This document shows positions 25,002-36,073 of a DNA stretch of 64,000 nt, piece after piece; the stretch's first letter is position 1, and the number at the start of each line of letters is the position of its first letter. The notes beneath the pieces were generated by a model. The model saw only the letters and a list, made by a program, of their open reading frames with translations, had not been told where the DNA came from and did not search any database. Origin of the DNA: Saccharothrix longispora (GTDB lineage: Bacteria; Actinomycetota; Actinomycetes; Mycobacteriales; Pseudonocardiaceae). A program made the translations under genes and the position numbers. The stretch lies in assembly GCF_030852425.1 (NCBI RefSeq), contig NZ_NSDM01000012.1, positions 186,001 through 250,000 of the forward strand, in the 5' to 3' direction.

Positions 25002-26990
25002 TCAGTTGACGCAGCGCACCCCGTCGGCGGTGATGGGCTGCTCCGGCGTGGTCGTGTCCGGCGGCTGCCGCCTGGCGCCGTCCAGGCCGACCAGGGGCCC
25101 GCCGGTGAGGCCCTGCACGCCGGGGCCGTCGTAGTCGTCGCCCAGGAGCACCAGCGCCTGCCCGGCGGGCACCTCGGGGTCCTCCTCGACGTCGATGCCG
25201 CCGAGGAAGTCGGCGACGGCCGCCGCGCCCGCCTCGCCGCCCGTGCCGTGGCGGACCACGGAGGACAGCACCTCCTCGGTGGCGTTGCCCGAGCCGCCGC
25301 CGACGTAGCCCTCGGCGACGAGGGACCTCAGCACGCGGCCGGCCAGCCCGCCGATGCCGGAGGCGTTGCGCACCTCGACGGTCACCGTGCCGGGGTCGAC
25401 GGTCGGTGCGGTGGAGGAGCCCACCGCGGTCGGGTCGGAGCCCAGGTTCTTGAAGAACTTCTTCACGTCGCGCTCGTTCACCTCGACCGCGAGGCCGTCC
25501 TCGGGCGTCTGGAGTTCCGGGTCCCCGGTCGGGATCGTCTCGAACTTCAGGTTGCCGCCGGTCAGGTCCTTCATCTGGGTGGCGAACCGCAGCACGTCCC
25601 AGCCCTCGTCGAGCACGATGGACTTGCTCAGCGCATCGATCAGGTCGTTGAGCTTGCCCGGGTCGGACAGCGTGCCCGCGGACAGGACCTGCTTGGCCAG
25701 GCCCGCCATGAACACCTGCTGGCGCACGATCCGGTCGAGGTCGCCGCGCAGCAGCCCGTACCGCTGGCGCACGAACGCCAGCGCCTCGCGGCCCTGGATC
25801 TTCTGCGGCCCCGCGGCGAAGTCCGCGCCCGAGAACTCGTCCTGGGTGGCCTGGTTGAGGCACACGTCCACGCCGCCGACGGCCTTGGTGATCTCGTAGA
25901 ACCCGACCAGGTTGATCTCGGCGTAGTGGTCGACGGTGACGCCGGTGAGGTCCTGGATGGTCGCGATGAGGTTCTTCGCGCCGTCCTTGCGGGACTTGAC
26001 GTCCAGCTGGGCCGGGTCGGACTCGCCCTCGCGCTTGAGGCGCTCGATGGCGGACTCCTTGCCGTACCCGTACGCGGAGTTGATCTTGTGGCGGCCGTAG
26101 CCGCCCGCGATCTTCACGTACGAGTCGCGCGGGAACGACACCGCGACGGCCTTGCCGCCGTCGTTCGGCACGTGCATCAGGATCAGCGTGTCGGTGTTCA
26201 GCCCGCCCGCCGTCTCGTCACCCGCCTGGAGCTCGTCCAGGATCTCCCGGGGCAGCGGGTTGCCCTTCGCGTCGGTGCGGCTGTCCATGCCCACCATCAG
26301 GATGTCGACCGAGCCGTCGGCGGGCTTCTCGCCGCCGCCCTCCAGGCCGATCACGTCCGTGGTGCTGATGTTGTCGATCAGCGCCTGGAAGTTGGCGTAC
26401 GCGTACCCCGTGCCGAGCAGCACGGCGACCGAGGTGACGGCCAGGATCGTGCGCCCGATGAGCGCGCCGCCGCTCACCGTCGAGGTGGTCGTCGGGCGCT
26501 TGCGCGCGGGGGCGGGCGCGGTGCGGGCGGGCGCGGCCCGGCCTTCGGCGCCGTCGCGGTCGGCGCGGGCCCGTTCGGCGGGGCGCGGTCGTTCGGGGCG
26601 CGGTCGTTCGGCGGGGCGCGGTCGTTCGCCGGAGCGGTCCGGCGCGGGGACGCGACCGGCCGCGGGCCGACGGCGCTCGCCCGGGCGCTCGTCCCCCGCC
26701 GGGCGCGCACCGGACCGCCCGGCGGCGGGCGCGGGGCGTTCGCGGCGCGGCGGCGGCTCGGGGCGACCGGCCGGCTTGACCGGCTCGACGTGCTCGGTGG
26801 CCTCGTCGGCGGACGCGCGGGGGCGCGCGGGACGCCCCGGCGGCGGGTCGAGGCGACGGCGCGGGTCGGGTTCGAACGGGGCGCCACCACCCCCGCCGCG
26901 TCTGGGCTGACCTGCGGAGGAGCTCCGAGGGGGAACTGGTCGCCCGCGGAACCCGTCGGGCTCGCCTGGCCCCGGCGGCCGGTTGTCCAC
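25002..26990 (-). CDS. LCP family (LytR-CpsA-Psr) protein with LytR_C domain
   Basis: The 662-aa membrane protein begins with about 175 residues of Pro/Arg/Glu-rich cytoplasmic sequence, including repeats of ERPRPAERP. One transmembrane helix follows (IGRTILAVTSVAVLLGTGYAY), then an LCP domain (LMVGMDSRTDAKG, NTDTLILMHVPNDGGKAVAVSFPRDSYV, GREALAFVRQRYGLLRGDLDRIVRQQ with conserved Arg). A LytR_C domain (VTVEVRNASGIGGLAGRV) sits near the end. LCP enzymes attach wall polymers, arabinogalactan-like in this order, to peptidoglycan. GTG at 26990 is preferred to 26996 because GGGAGGA lies six nt before it. Confidence 0.92.
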   Translation of the reverse strand: MDNRPPGPGEPDGFRGRPVPPRSSSAGQPRRGGGGGAPFEPDPRRRLDPPPGRPARPRASADEATEHVEPVKPAGRPEPPPRRERPAPAAGRSGARPAGDERPGERRRPAAGRVPAPDRSGERPRPAERPRPERPRPAERARADRDGAEGRAAPARTAPAPARKRPTTTSTVSGGALIGRTILAVTSVAVLLGTGYAYANFQALIDNISTTDVIGLEGGGEKPADGSVDILMVGMDSRTDAKGNPLPREILDELQAGDETAGGLNTDTLILMHVPNDGGKAVAVSFPRDSYVKIAGGYGRHKINSAYGYGKESAIERLKREGESDPAQLDVKSRKDGAKNLIATIQDLTGVTVDHYAEINLVGFYEITKAVGGVDVCLNQATQDEFSGADFAAGPQKIQGREALAFVRQRYGLLRGDLDRIVRQQVFMAGLAKQVLSAGTLSDPGKLNDLIDALSKSIVLDEGWDVLRFATQMKDLTGGNLKFETIPTGDPELQTPEDGLAVEVNERDVKKFFKNLGSDPTAVGSSTAPTVDPGTVTVEVRNASGIGGLAGRVLRSLVAEGYVGGGSGNATEEVLSSVVRHGTGGEAGAAAVADFLGGIDVEEDPEVPAGQALVLLGDDYDGPGVQGLTGGPLVGLDGARRQPPDTTTPEQPITADGVRCVN

Positions 26991-27008
26991 TCCCACTCCT
27001 CCCTGGTA

Positions 27009-27048
27009 CCCGGGTACGCCCCCAAGGACGCCTCAGGGGGCGCCCGGG
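27009..27048. promoter_or_regulatory. strong stem-loop in the divergent LCP/glyRS gap
   Basis: CCCGGG-TA-CGCCCCC (27009-27023) pairs with GGGGGCG-CCCGGG (27036-27048), a 13-bp GC stem with a 2-nt bulge and a 12-nt loop. It sits between divergent genes, 18 nt before the LCP start and about 120 nt before the glycyl-tRNA synthetase start. It could be a leader structure or regulatory site for the LCP gene. Confidence 0.45.
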
Positions 27049-27169
27049 TTGCGCACAGCGTCGCACAGGCCGTCCCGGTGACGTCGTGATACCGGGTTTG
27101 GCCGCGCCCTGACCAGCGCGGTAACCCGATTGTGAGGTCGGGTGCACCGCGTTCGTAGACTGTGCCCCC

Positions 27170-30139
<2,970 letters not shown>

Positions 30140-30171
30140 GCCCCGGTGGCAGGTCCCTCGACCTGCGGACA

Positions 30172-30220
30172 TGCGAAAGTCCCCGCCCCCCGGTCGAACC
30201 GGGAGGCGGGGATTTCCGCA
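30172..30220 (+). terminator. intrinsic terminator after glyQS
   Basis: TGCGAAAGTCCCCGCC (30172-30187) pairs with GGCGGGGATTTCCGCA (30205-30220) through a long stem, and the inner CCGGT-cga-ACCGG extends it. It starts 33 nt after the glyRS stop. It also lies just beyond the stop of the small peptide gene on the opposite strand, so it may end both transcripts. Confidence 0.8.
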
Positions 30221-30223
30221 TAC

Positions 30224-30397
30224 CTACATGTCGCGGTTGTCCTCGGCGTGGACCACCTGGGAGTAGGTGGGCGACTTCGAGGCAGCCACGACCTGGTCGT
30301 GGGCCGGCGAGACCTGTGCTGCGGCGGCCGGCCCGGCGCCCAGGGCGAGCAGGGCCGCGGCGATCGCGGCCACCAGCGCTGCGGGGACGATTCTCAC
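30224..30397 (-). CDS. short secreted peptide (57 aa)
   Basis: The small open frame (58 codons with stop) has AGGAG 8 nt before a GTG at 30397. The product starts VRIVPAALVAAIAAALLALG followed by AGPAAAA, a textbook Sec signal peptide with AAA/AxA cleavage site. The mature part is about 30 residues and begins QVSPAHDQVVAASKSP, ending VVHAEDNRDM. It has no cysteine. No family is recognised. The good ribosome site and signal peptide argue that it is real despite its size. The glyQS terminator follows its stop. Confidence 0.65.
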   Translation of the reverse strand: MRIVPAALVAAIAAALLALGAGPAAAAQVSPAHDQVVAASKSPTYSQVVHAEDNRDM

Positions 30398-30710
30398 GCT
30401 GTCTTCTCCTCACACAACCGGCCAAGGTTCGGCAGGCGACACCTTCGCACAAAAATAGCAGGAAGACGAGCCCTGCTTTGACCGTGCCGGCTCCGTAGTC
30501 AATCGGGTGCGGAGGGTGATATTTCGCCCGAAAGTAACGTCTCGACCAGCGGGTTCGATGTCCCGTGAGGGGCTCCGGCGCGGCTGGTGCGGACCATTTG
30601 GAGCCGGCTCGTTGCTACGTCTTGACGAACCCGTACGCCGGGGGATGGAATTCCGCAACATTCTGTTTTCCGGTCATCGACGTCCATGTGCCCGTGCAAG
30701 GGGTTGGCGA
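30398..30710. other. 313-nt gap, promoter region between divergent small gene and SBP
   Basis: There is no supported gene here. The region must hold promoters for the secreted peptide (minus) and the sugar-binding lipoprotein (plus). A weak TTGACG is present near 30625. A hairpin-plus-T stretch at 30457-30477 is listed separately. The rest shows nothing I can name. Confidence 0.5.
30457..30477 (-). promoter_or_regulatory. hairpin plus T-run upstream of the peptide gene
   Basis: AGCAGG (30457-30462) and CCTGCT (30472-30477) pair with a 9-nt loop. On the minus strand the stem is followed directly by ATTTTTG, as in an intrinsic terminator or attenuator. It is about 60 nt before the GTG at 30397. 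It is either the end of an upstream transcript or an attenuator of the peptide gene. Confidence 0.35.
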
Positions 30711-31820
30711 ATGCGAAGGCTAACCGCAGCCGTGTCCAGCGGCCTGCTCGTCCTGTCCGTCGCCTCGTGCTCCGACGCACCCGACCCGCTCGCCCCGGCG
30801 ACCGGCACGCCCGCCGGGAAACCGGTCGTCGGCGTCATCCTGCCGGACAGGTCGTCGTCGGACCGCTGGGACGAGCAGGACGCGCCGCTGCTGAACCAGG
30901 CGTTCAGCTTCGCGGGCATCGAGGGCGACATCCAGAACGCCGACGGCGACGAGGCGAAGTTCGCGAGCATCGCGGACGAGATGATCGCCCGCGGCGTGAA
31001 GGTGCTGATGACGACGCCGCTGTCGCCCGAGGGCGGCGCGGCCGTCGAGCGGAAGGCCCGGGACGCGAACATCCCGGTCATCAACTACGACCGGATCAGC
31101 CTCGGCGGGTTCGCCGAGTACTACGTCTCGTTCGACAACCTCAACGTGGGCGAGCTCCAGGCGGAGGGCCTGCTGCGCTGCCTGGGCGAGAAGCCGGGCG
31201 CGAGCATCATCGAGATCCAGGGCGCGCCGCAGGACAACAACGCGACCCTGTTCGCCGACGGCCAGCGCCGCAAGCTCGGCCCGAAGTACGACAGCGGCGC
31301 GCTGGAGCTGGTCGACAGCAAGGCCATCGACAAGTGGGACCCGGTGATCGGCAAGGCGACGTTCGAGCAGATCCTCAACGGCAACGGCGGCAAGGTCGAC
31401 GGCGTGGTGGCCGCCAACGACGGCCTCGCCGGCGCGGTCATCGAGGTGCTCAAGGCCAGGGGCCTGGCCGGCAAGGTGCCGGTGACCGGCCAGGACGCCA
31501 CGCTGGAGGGCCTGCGCGCGGTCCTGCGCGGCGAGCAGTGCATGACGGTCTACAAGCCCATCCGCGACGAGGCGGAGGCCGCCGCCCGGTTGGCCATCGC
31601 GGTGGCGCGCGGCGACCTGGCCGGCGCGGACGACCTGGCCACCGGCAACACCCGTGACCTGGTGTCGCGGCGGGACGTGAAGTCGGTGCTGCTCGGTGCC
31701 GACCTGGTCGCCCGCGACAACGTGCGCGCCCTGGTCGGCGAGGGCGCGGTGAAGCCGGCCGAGCTGTGCGACGGGGACACCGCGGACGACTGCGCCGAAC
31801 TGGGCATCCTGGTCAACTGA
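30711..31820 (+). CDS. sugar ABC transporter substrate-binding lipoprotein (type 1 periplasmic binding)
   Basis: This 369-aa protein has a lipoprotein signal (RRLTAAVSSGLLVLSVASC) and a two-lobed Peripla_BP_4 fold: VVGVILPDRSSSDRWDEQD, GDEAKFASIADEMIARGVKVLM, PVINYDRIS, IIEIQGAPQDNNATLFADGQR and PVTGQDATLEGLRAVLRGEQCMTVYKPI. It is closest in pattern to D-xylose-binding XylF. No ABC permease or ATPase gene is nearby, so partners must be encoded elsewhere. The ATG at 30711 is used since the upstream open frame is untranslated promoter sequence. Its TGA forms the left end of repeat copy C. Confidence 0.9.
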   Translation: MRRLTAAVSSGLLVLSVASCSDAPDPLAPATGTPAGKPVVGVILPDRSSSDRWDEQDAPLLNQAFSFAGIEGDIQNADGDEAKFASIADEMIARGVKVLMTTPLSPEGGAAVERKARDANIPVINYDRISLGGFAEYYVSFDNLNVGELQAEGLLRCLGEKPGASIIEIQGAPQDNNATLFADGQRRKLGPKYDSGALELVDSKAIDKWDPVIGKATFEQILNGNGGKVDGVVAANDGLAGAVIEVLKARGLAGKVPVTGQDATLEGLRAVLRGEQCMTVYKPIRDEAEAAARLAIAVARGDLAGADDLATGNTRDLVSRRDVKSVLLGADLVARDNVRALVGEGAVKPAELCDGDTADDCAELGILVN

Positions 31821-31925
31821 CCCGCGAGTCGAACGTCCAGGACCCGCGAGTCGAACGTCCAGGACCCCTGAACTCCACGTTCACGGCGCGCACCGCCGGC
31901 CAGGAGCGCGTGACTCGCGGGGTCA
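31818..31925. repeat. 22-bp modular inverted-repeat element, copy C, between convergent genes
   Basis: TGACCC (31818) begins two exact 22-bp modules, CGCGAGTCGAACGTCCAGG plus ACC (31823-31844 and 31845-31866), then a degenerate one. The right end is GTGACTCGCGGGGTCA (31910-31925), an inverted terminus. The left TGA is the stop of the sugar-binding lipoprotein and the right TCA is the stop of the membrane protein at 31923. It is the shortest copy and has a less complete right arm. Confidence 0.82.
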
Positions 31926-32654
31926 GTCGTCCGGGTCCAGGTCGTGGCGGCCGGAGATGAACTCCTGCACGCGGATCTTGGCCCGGATCAGGGGTTGCCG
32001 GAAGCGGGCCTCGCGGCGGTACGCGCGGCGCAGCTTGCGCGAGCCCTCGGTGTAGCGCCAGCGCGCCCACGGCGATCCCGGGCGGGCCAGGCGCACGGCC
32101 CCGATCTCGGGCAGCACGGGCACCAGCAGCCCGAGCAGGCCGGTCCACACCTTGCCCTTGAGCAGCGCCACGACGGCGAACCCGAGGTTCACCAGGATCA
32201 GCACCACGCGCAGCGGCCGACCCTCGCCGTAGAACTCGTCGTAGCCGAGCGGCCGGGCGCCGAGCAGCAGCAGGCCGGTCATGCCGACGGCCAGGAACAC
32301 CGCGTCGACCGACAGCCGGCCGTCCTTGGTCCAGTACACGTCCCGCAGGTGCAGGATCAGCGCGAACTCGTCCAGCACGAGCGCCGCGCCCACGCCGAGC
32401 AGCGCGGCAGCGGCAACCCGCAGGCCGTGCTCGTCGTCCGGCACGGCCAGCCCGGTCACCCCGCCGAGCATCATGAACACCGCGCCGAACACGACGTGGT
32501 GGATGTGGGTGCCGCCGGGTGTGAAGTTGCCCGGCCACCAGCGCACACCGGCCCGGATCATGCGGACGCTGATCCGGATGAACACGAACGTCAGCACCAG
32601 GCCGAGGAAGAAGAACAGCAACCTGGACTGGGGCAGGTCGAGCGGGTACATCAC
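31923..32654 (-). CDS. integral membrane protein of unknown function with HIHH motif
   Basis: This 243-aa protein has about five hydrophobic segments (LFFFLGLVLTFVFIRISV, HIHHVVFGAVFMMLGGVTGLAV, RVAAAALLGVGAALVLDEFALILHL, AVFLAVGMTGLLLLGA, VVLILVNLGFAVVALL). A basic cytoplasmic tail follows. HIHH and the acidic DEFALILH give possible metal ligands in the membrane. Family identity is not known to me beyond similar actinobacterial hypothetical proteins. An ATG pair at 32654 and 32651 can start it. Its stop is formed by the repeat element, and it lies 20 nt downstream of the small Bell-like gene on the same strand. Confidence 0.8.
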   Translation of the reverse strand: MMYPLDLPQSRLLFFFLGLVLTFVFIRISVRMIRAGVRWWPGNFTPGGTHIHHVVFGAVFMMLGGVTGLAVPDDEHGLRVAAAALLGVGAALVLDEFALILHLRDVYWTKDGRLSVDAVFLAVGMTGLLLLGARPLGYDEFYGEGRPLRVVLILVNLGFAVVALLKGKVWTGLLGLLVPVLPEIGAVRLARPGSPWARWRYTEGSRKLRRAYRREARFRQPLIRAKIRVQEFISGRHDLDPDD

Positions 32655-32674
32655 CCCATCTTCACCCCGGAGGG

Positions 32675-33010
32675 CTACGTGAAGCTGACGCCACCCTGGA
32701 TGTCGCCTGCTTGCAGCACGTTCCCGTGCACCGTGCCCGAGATCTGGTTGACCACCCGGCCGGTCTGGGTGACGGACCCGTACTCGCGGCCCAGCGCCTC
32801 GGCGAAGCCCGGATCAGCGGACGTGGTCCGCTCCAGCGCCTCGCTCAACGCCCTGACCTGTGGCGAGTCCTCGGGTTGGCCCTCGGCGGCGGTCAGTGCC
32901 GCGCTCGCCTCGGGATCTCCCGCGAACCTGGCCCGGACCAGGTCGTACAAGCCGGCCACCGCTCGCGTGGCGAGCGAGGCGGCGATGGAGACCAGCATCG
33001 GCTCCGGCAT
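32675..33010 (-). CDS. small helical protein with C-terminal amyloid-like motif (Bell-like effector candidate)
   Basis: The 111-aa protein has two parts. Residues 1-78 form an alpha-helical region with a hydrophobic start (MPEPMLVSIAASLATRAVAG), then LYDLVRARFAGDPEASAALTAAEG and ERTTSADPGFAEALGREY. This resembles the Bell/HeLo-like domains that act as membrane-active effectors next to NLR proteins in bacteria and fungi. Residues 88-110 form the motif N-x2-S-G-x-V-x-G-x3-Q-A-x4-G-G-x2-F (NQISGTVHGNVLQAG, then DIQGGVSF). The same motif is at residues 11-33 of the NB-ARC protein at 45184. ATG 33010 is one start. The effector role is an inference from architecture. Confidence 0.65.
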   Translation of the reverse strand: MPEPMLVSIAASLATRAVAGLYDLVRARFAGDPEASAALTAAEGQPEDSPQVRALSEALERTTSADPGFAEALGREYGSVTQTGRVVNQISGTVHGNVLQAGDIQGGVSFT

Positions 33011-33256
33011 GGCAGACCCCCTGTGATCGAGCCCGGACCCACCGTAGCAGCGCGACTCGCCGCATTCTGCCGCTCGACTGCGGGCGGCAGGTCGTGGTTG
33101 ACTGTCTGCGGTCGTACCTTTCTGTGTTCGTGTTCCACCACGCTCGCGGAACGGAGTTGCGGGCGCTGAACACTCCTCCTGGAGGGCCGGAGCCCGCAGC
33201 AGCGGACCCGGTGGTCGCAAGCGCGATCCGGCACCTGTTAGAGGAGAAGTAGCAAG

Positions 33257-33463
33257 ATGGCAGTTCAGGGCACCGTCAAGTGGTTCAACGCGGAGAAGGG
33301 CTTCGGCTTCATCTCCCCGGACAACGGTGGCGCCGACGTGTTCGTGCACTACTCGGAGATCCAGAGCAACGGTTACCGCACGCTCGAGGAGAACCAGCGG
33401 GTGGAGTTCGAGATCGGCCAGGGCCAGAAGGGCCCGCAGGCGCAGGCGGTTCGACCGCTCTGA
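33257..33463 (+). CDS. cold-shock protein, CspA family
   Basis: The 68-aa protein is a single OB-fold cold-shock domain with RNP1 (KGFGFI) and RNP2 (VFVHYS) nucleic-acid-binding motifs. It starts [18 protein letters not shown] and ends [10 protein letters not shown]. It binds single-stranded RNA or DNA and melts structure in mRNA at low temperature or during growth. A strong ribosome site GAGGAG lies 10 nt before the ATG. About 245 nt of untranslated sequence precedes the gene, which is usual for csp leaders, but I cannot show a thermosensor. The bell-like gene lies divergently upstream. Confidence 0.95.
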   Translation: MAVQGTVKWFNAEKGFGFISPDNGGADVFVHYSEIQSNGYRTLEENQRVEFEIGQGQKGPQAQAVRPL

Positions 33464-33554
33464 CCCTCTCCGGGTCCTCGCCGACCCGGAACCGGATTCG
33501 GGCCGCCACTCCGGCGACGGGGTGGCGGCCCGTTTTCGCGCCCTTCGGCCGGCT

Positions 33555-33995
33555 TCAGCTGGTCAACGCCGGTTCCGCGGCGGCGCCGGTGGTGGTGCCG
33601 TCGGGTGCGCAGCCGTGCTCGCCGTAGAGCCGCTGACCGACCAGGCGCGCGCCGTCGAACAGGAAGAACGCGGTGGTGCGCACCCGGAACGGCCGTCCGG
33701 CGGGCTGCCCGCCGCCCAGGTAGGTGCCCTCCACCTCCAGCTCCGCGATCGCCGCGTCGTCGGCGTGGTGCAGTGCCACGAGCGTGCTGCGCCGGTCGGG
33801 GACCGCGCGGAGCACCCGCGCGTAGTACCCGGCCACCTCCTCCCGGCCCTCGAACACCTGGCCGGTCGAGACGACCTCGCACCGCGGGTGGTCGAAGGCC
33901 CCCACGGCGGTGTCGAACTCGTGTTCGTTCTCCGAATCGAGCAGTTCCAGCACGATCGCCTCGCGCAGGGCGCGCAGTGCCTTGGACGCGGTCAC
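33555..33995 (-). CDS. SnoaL-like/NTF2-fold small protein
   Basis: The 146-aa protein has the cone-shaped NTF2-like pattern: helix LRALREAIVLELLDSENEHEFD, then AVGAFDHPRCEVVSTGQVFEGREEVAGYYARVLRAVPD, and strands RSTLVALHHADDAAIAELEVEGTYLG and FRVRTTAFFLFDGARLVGQRLY. It resembles ester cyclases and hydroxylases of the SnoaL group but also DUF4440 proteins; activity unknown. GTG at 33995 follows AGGGGG. No partner is adjacent. Confidence 0.8.
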   Translation of the reverse strand: MTASKALRALREAIVLELLDSENEHEFDTAVGAFDHPRCEVVSTGQVFEGREEVAGYYARVLRAVPDRRSTLVALHHADDAAIAELEVEGTYLGGGQPAGRPFRVRTTAFFLFDGARLVGQRLYGEHGCAPDGTTTGAAAEPALTS

Positions 33996-34171
33996 GACCC
34001 GCGACCCCCTCTCGAACCGGTAGGAAGCGACCCAACACCGGTCCCGCCCGACCAGTCAAGACGCTGCCCTCCGCCGGCTCCGCCGTCCCGCCGCGGTTCC
34101 CCCGCCGGCGCGGGCGCCCTCGTCCGATCGGCCCAGCCGGCCCGCCGACGCCCGTCGGCGTGCGCGACGGC

Positions 34172-34197
34172 CGGTCGGGCGCACTCGCGCCCGACCG
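34172..34197 (-). terminator. GC-rich hairpin terminator after the acyl-CoA oxidase
   Basis: CGGTCGGGCGC (34172-34182) pairs perfectly with GCGCCCGACCG (34187-34197) around a 4-nt loop ACTC. It starts 13 nt beyond the TGA of the gene at 34211. No T-run follows, as is normal in this group. Confidence 0.7.
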
Positions 34198-34210
34198 CGC
34201 CGGCCGCCGT

Positions 34211-35917
34211 TCACGGGCGCATCTCGTACACCCCCGACAGCGCCGCCACCGCCTGCCACACCCGGTCGAACCGCCCGTCGTCCACGACCGGTTTGCGCAC
34301 CACGCCCAGCGCCCACGCCTGCTGCGCCCCCGTGGACGACGCCTTGCCGTGCAGGGCGACGGCGTAGGCGGAGAAGTCGCGCACCAGGACGTCGAAGACC
34401 TGGTCCAGCAGGTCGTCGCCCACGCCCGCGATCGCCGCCTGCTCCAGCACCAGCTGCCCGTACACGACGAGCGTGAACAGGTGGCCGAGGTTGAGCAGGA
34501 AGTCCAGGTCCCGTTGCTGGTCCTCGTCCGGGGCCGCCCCGGTGAGCAGGTCGCGCAGGGCCCGCGCCTGCTCGTGGAACAGCGCCGCGTTCGGTACGCG
34601 GGCGTGCTCGCGGTAGGGGGCCTCCCAGTCGTGGAAGCGGACCTTCCCGAGGCCGCGGGCCGGTCCCTGGCGCCAGAAGAACGCGTCGTCGGCCGGGTCG
34701 TGCCGGGTCGGCACCGCCTCGTGCTCGGCGGGGGCGAACAGGTGGTTGGGCATGAACTTCAGCACGAGGGCGAGGTTGACGTGGACCGTGCCCTCCAGCT
34801 TCGGCAGCGCCCGGATGTCGCGGGCCGCCATCGAGAAGTAGGTGTCCTTCTCGAAGCCCTTGGCCGCGATCACGTCCCACAGCAGGTCGACGACCCGCTC
34901 ACCCTCGCTGGTGACCTTCATCTTGGTGATGGGGTTGAACAGCAGGTAGCGGCGGTCCTCGGGGGACGCGCTGCGGAAGTAGTCCACGGCGCGGTCCGAG
35001 AACAGCTTCATCGCGGCCAGGCGGGCGTAGGCGTCGACGAAGTTCTGCCGTACGTGCGGGAACTCGGTGACGCGCTTGCCGTAGAGCACCCGGTTGTGGG
35101 CGTGGGTCACGCTCTCGTGGAACGCGTGCTCGCCGATGCCGATGGACGCCGTGCACAGGTTGAACTTGCCGACGTTCACCGTGTTCAGGGCGGCGCTGAA
35201 AGCGTCCGCGCCGGTGTGCAGGACGTCCTCGGCGCGCACCGGGTAGTCCTCCAGCCGGAACTCGCTGACGAACATCTGCGAGTCGACCACGTTCTTGACC
35301 AGGTGGAACGCCTCGTGCTGCGAGTCGACGGCGAAGAACACGTACCCGTCGGGGCCCTCCACGTCGGCGCGGCGGCCGAACACCGAGACCATGCCCGCGA
35401 CGTTGCCGTTGCCGATGTAGTACTTGCCGCCGTTGGCGACGAAGCCCGTGCCGGTGGGCGTGAGCACCATGTCGGTGGAGTAGACGTCCGCGCCGTGCTC
35501 CTTCTCGGACAGGCCGAACGCGAACACCGCGCCGTCGTCCAGGAGCGCCGCGGCCTTCGCGCGGGCGGCGGCGTTGTCGCTCATCCAGATCGGGCCGAGG
35601 CCGAGGACGGTGACCTGCCAGGCGTACCAGTACTGGAGGCCGTAGAAGCCCAGCACCTCGCTCAACGCGGCGTTGCGGGCGGCGTCCCAGCGCTTGTCGG
35701 GGTTCCCGCCGGCCTCGGCGGCCGGGGTGCAGAAGGTCGCGAACAGCTTCTCGCGCGCGACGAAGTCGAGGAACTCGGCGTACCAGACCCTGGCCTGGTC
35801 GTCGGCGATCAGCCGGCGCTTGCCGCGCTCCTCGAACCAGTCGATGACCGCGCGCAGCAGGCGGCGGCTCTCGGGGTCCAGGTGACCGGCGTCGTAGGTG
35901 TCGGGGTTGAACAGCAC
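34211..35917 (-). CDS. acyl-CoA dehydrogenase/oxidase family protein
   Basis: The 568-aa protein is larger than the usual 380-aa dehydrogenase and resembles the long acyl-CoA oxidase-like branch. It has WQVTVLGLGPIWMS, LLDDGAVFAFGLSEKEHGADVYSTD (the FAD-binding GLSExxxG/aD type), GGKYYIGNGNVAGMVSVFGRR, SIGIGEHAFHESVTHAHNRVLYGKRVTEFPHVRQ and ITKMKVTSEGERVVDLLWDVIAAKGFE. It oxidises acyl-CoA thioesters in beta-oxidation or a related pathway. GTG at 35917 has GGGAG 8 nt upstream. A GTTAC/GTAAC dyad lies just before the promoter region, suggesting TetR control. It is alone on its strand. Confidence 0.9.
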   Translation of the reverse strand: MLFNPDTYDAGHLDPESRRLLRAVIDWFEERGKRRLIADDQARVWYAEFLDFVAREKLFATFCTPAAEAGGNPDKRWDAARNAALSEVLGFYGLQYWYAWQVTVLGLGPIWMSDNAAARAKAAALLDDGAVFAFGLSEKEHGADVYSTDMVLTPTGTGFVANGGKYYIGNGNVAGMVSVFGRRADVEGPDGYVFFAVDSQHEAFHLVKNVVDSQMFVSEFRLEDYPVRAEDVLHTGADAFSAALNTVNVGKFNLCTASIGIGEHAFHESVTHAHNRVLYGKRVTEFPHVRQNFVDAYARLAAMKLFSDRAVDYFRSASPEDRRYLLFNPITKMKVTSEGERVVDLLWDVIAAKGFEKDTYFSMAARDIRALPKLEGTVHVNLALVLKFMPNHLFAPAEHEAVPTRHDPADDAFFWRQGPARGLGKVRFHDWEAPYREHARVPNAALFHEQARALRDLLTGAAPDEDQQRDLDFLLNLGHLFTLVVYGQLVLEQAAIAGVGDDLLDQVFDVLVRDFSAYAVALHGKASSTGAQQAWALGVVRKPVVDDGRFDRVWQAVAALSGVYEMRP

Positions 35918-35945
35918 CGGGGTTCTCCCTTCGTCGTCGCCGCAC

Positions 35946-35961
35946 GTTACCAGTGAGTAAC
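35946..35961. promoter_or_regulatory. GTTAC-N6-GTAAC dyad, candidate TetR operator
   Basis: GTTACCAGTGAGTAAC is a perfect 5+5 inverted repeat with six-nt spacer about 30 nt upstream of the acyl-CoA oxidase start codon. On the minus strand it reads GTTACTC..GTAAC, sharing seven bases (GTTACTC) with the dyad at 19907-19927. Confidence 0.6.
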
Positions 35962-36073
35962 TTGCTGGGCCGCCGGGCTCTCGTCCCGGGAGCCGCCGGA
36001 CGCCCTCCGCTGTGCCGTTCGTCACAGTGGAAGGAGGGTCACGCCCTCGCCGGGGCGCGTCGGTGCCCGGCGC

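Noticed and set aside
33011-33256. RNA thermosensor in the csp leader
   Set aside because: The leader is long but no conserved box or alternative structure is recognisable by eye.
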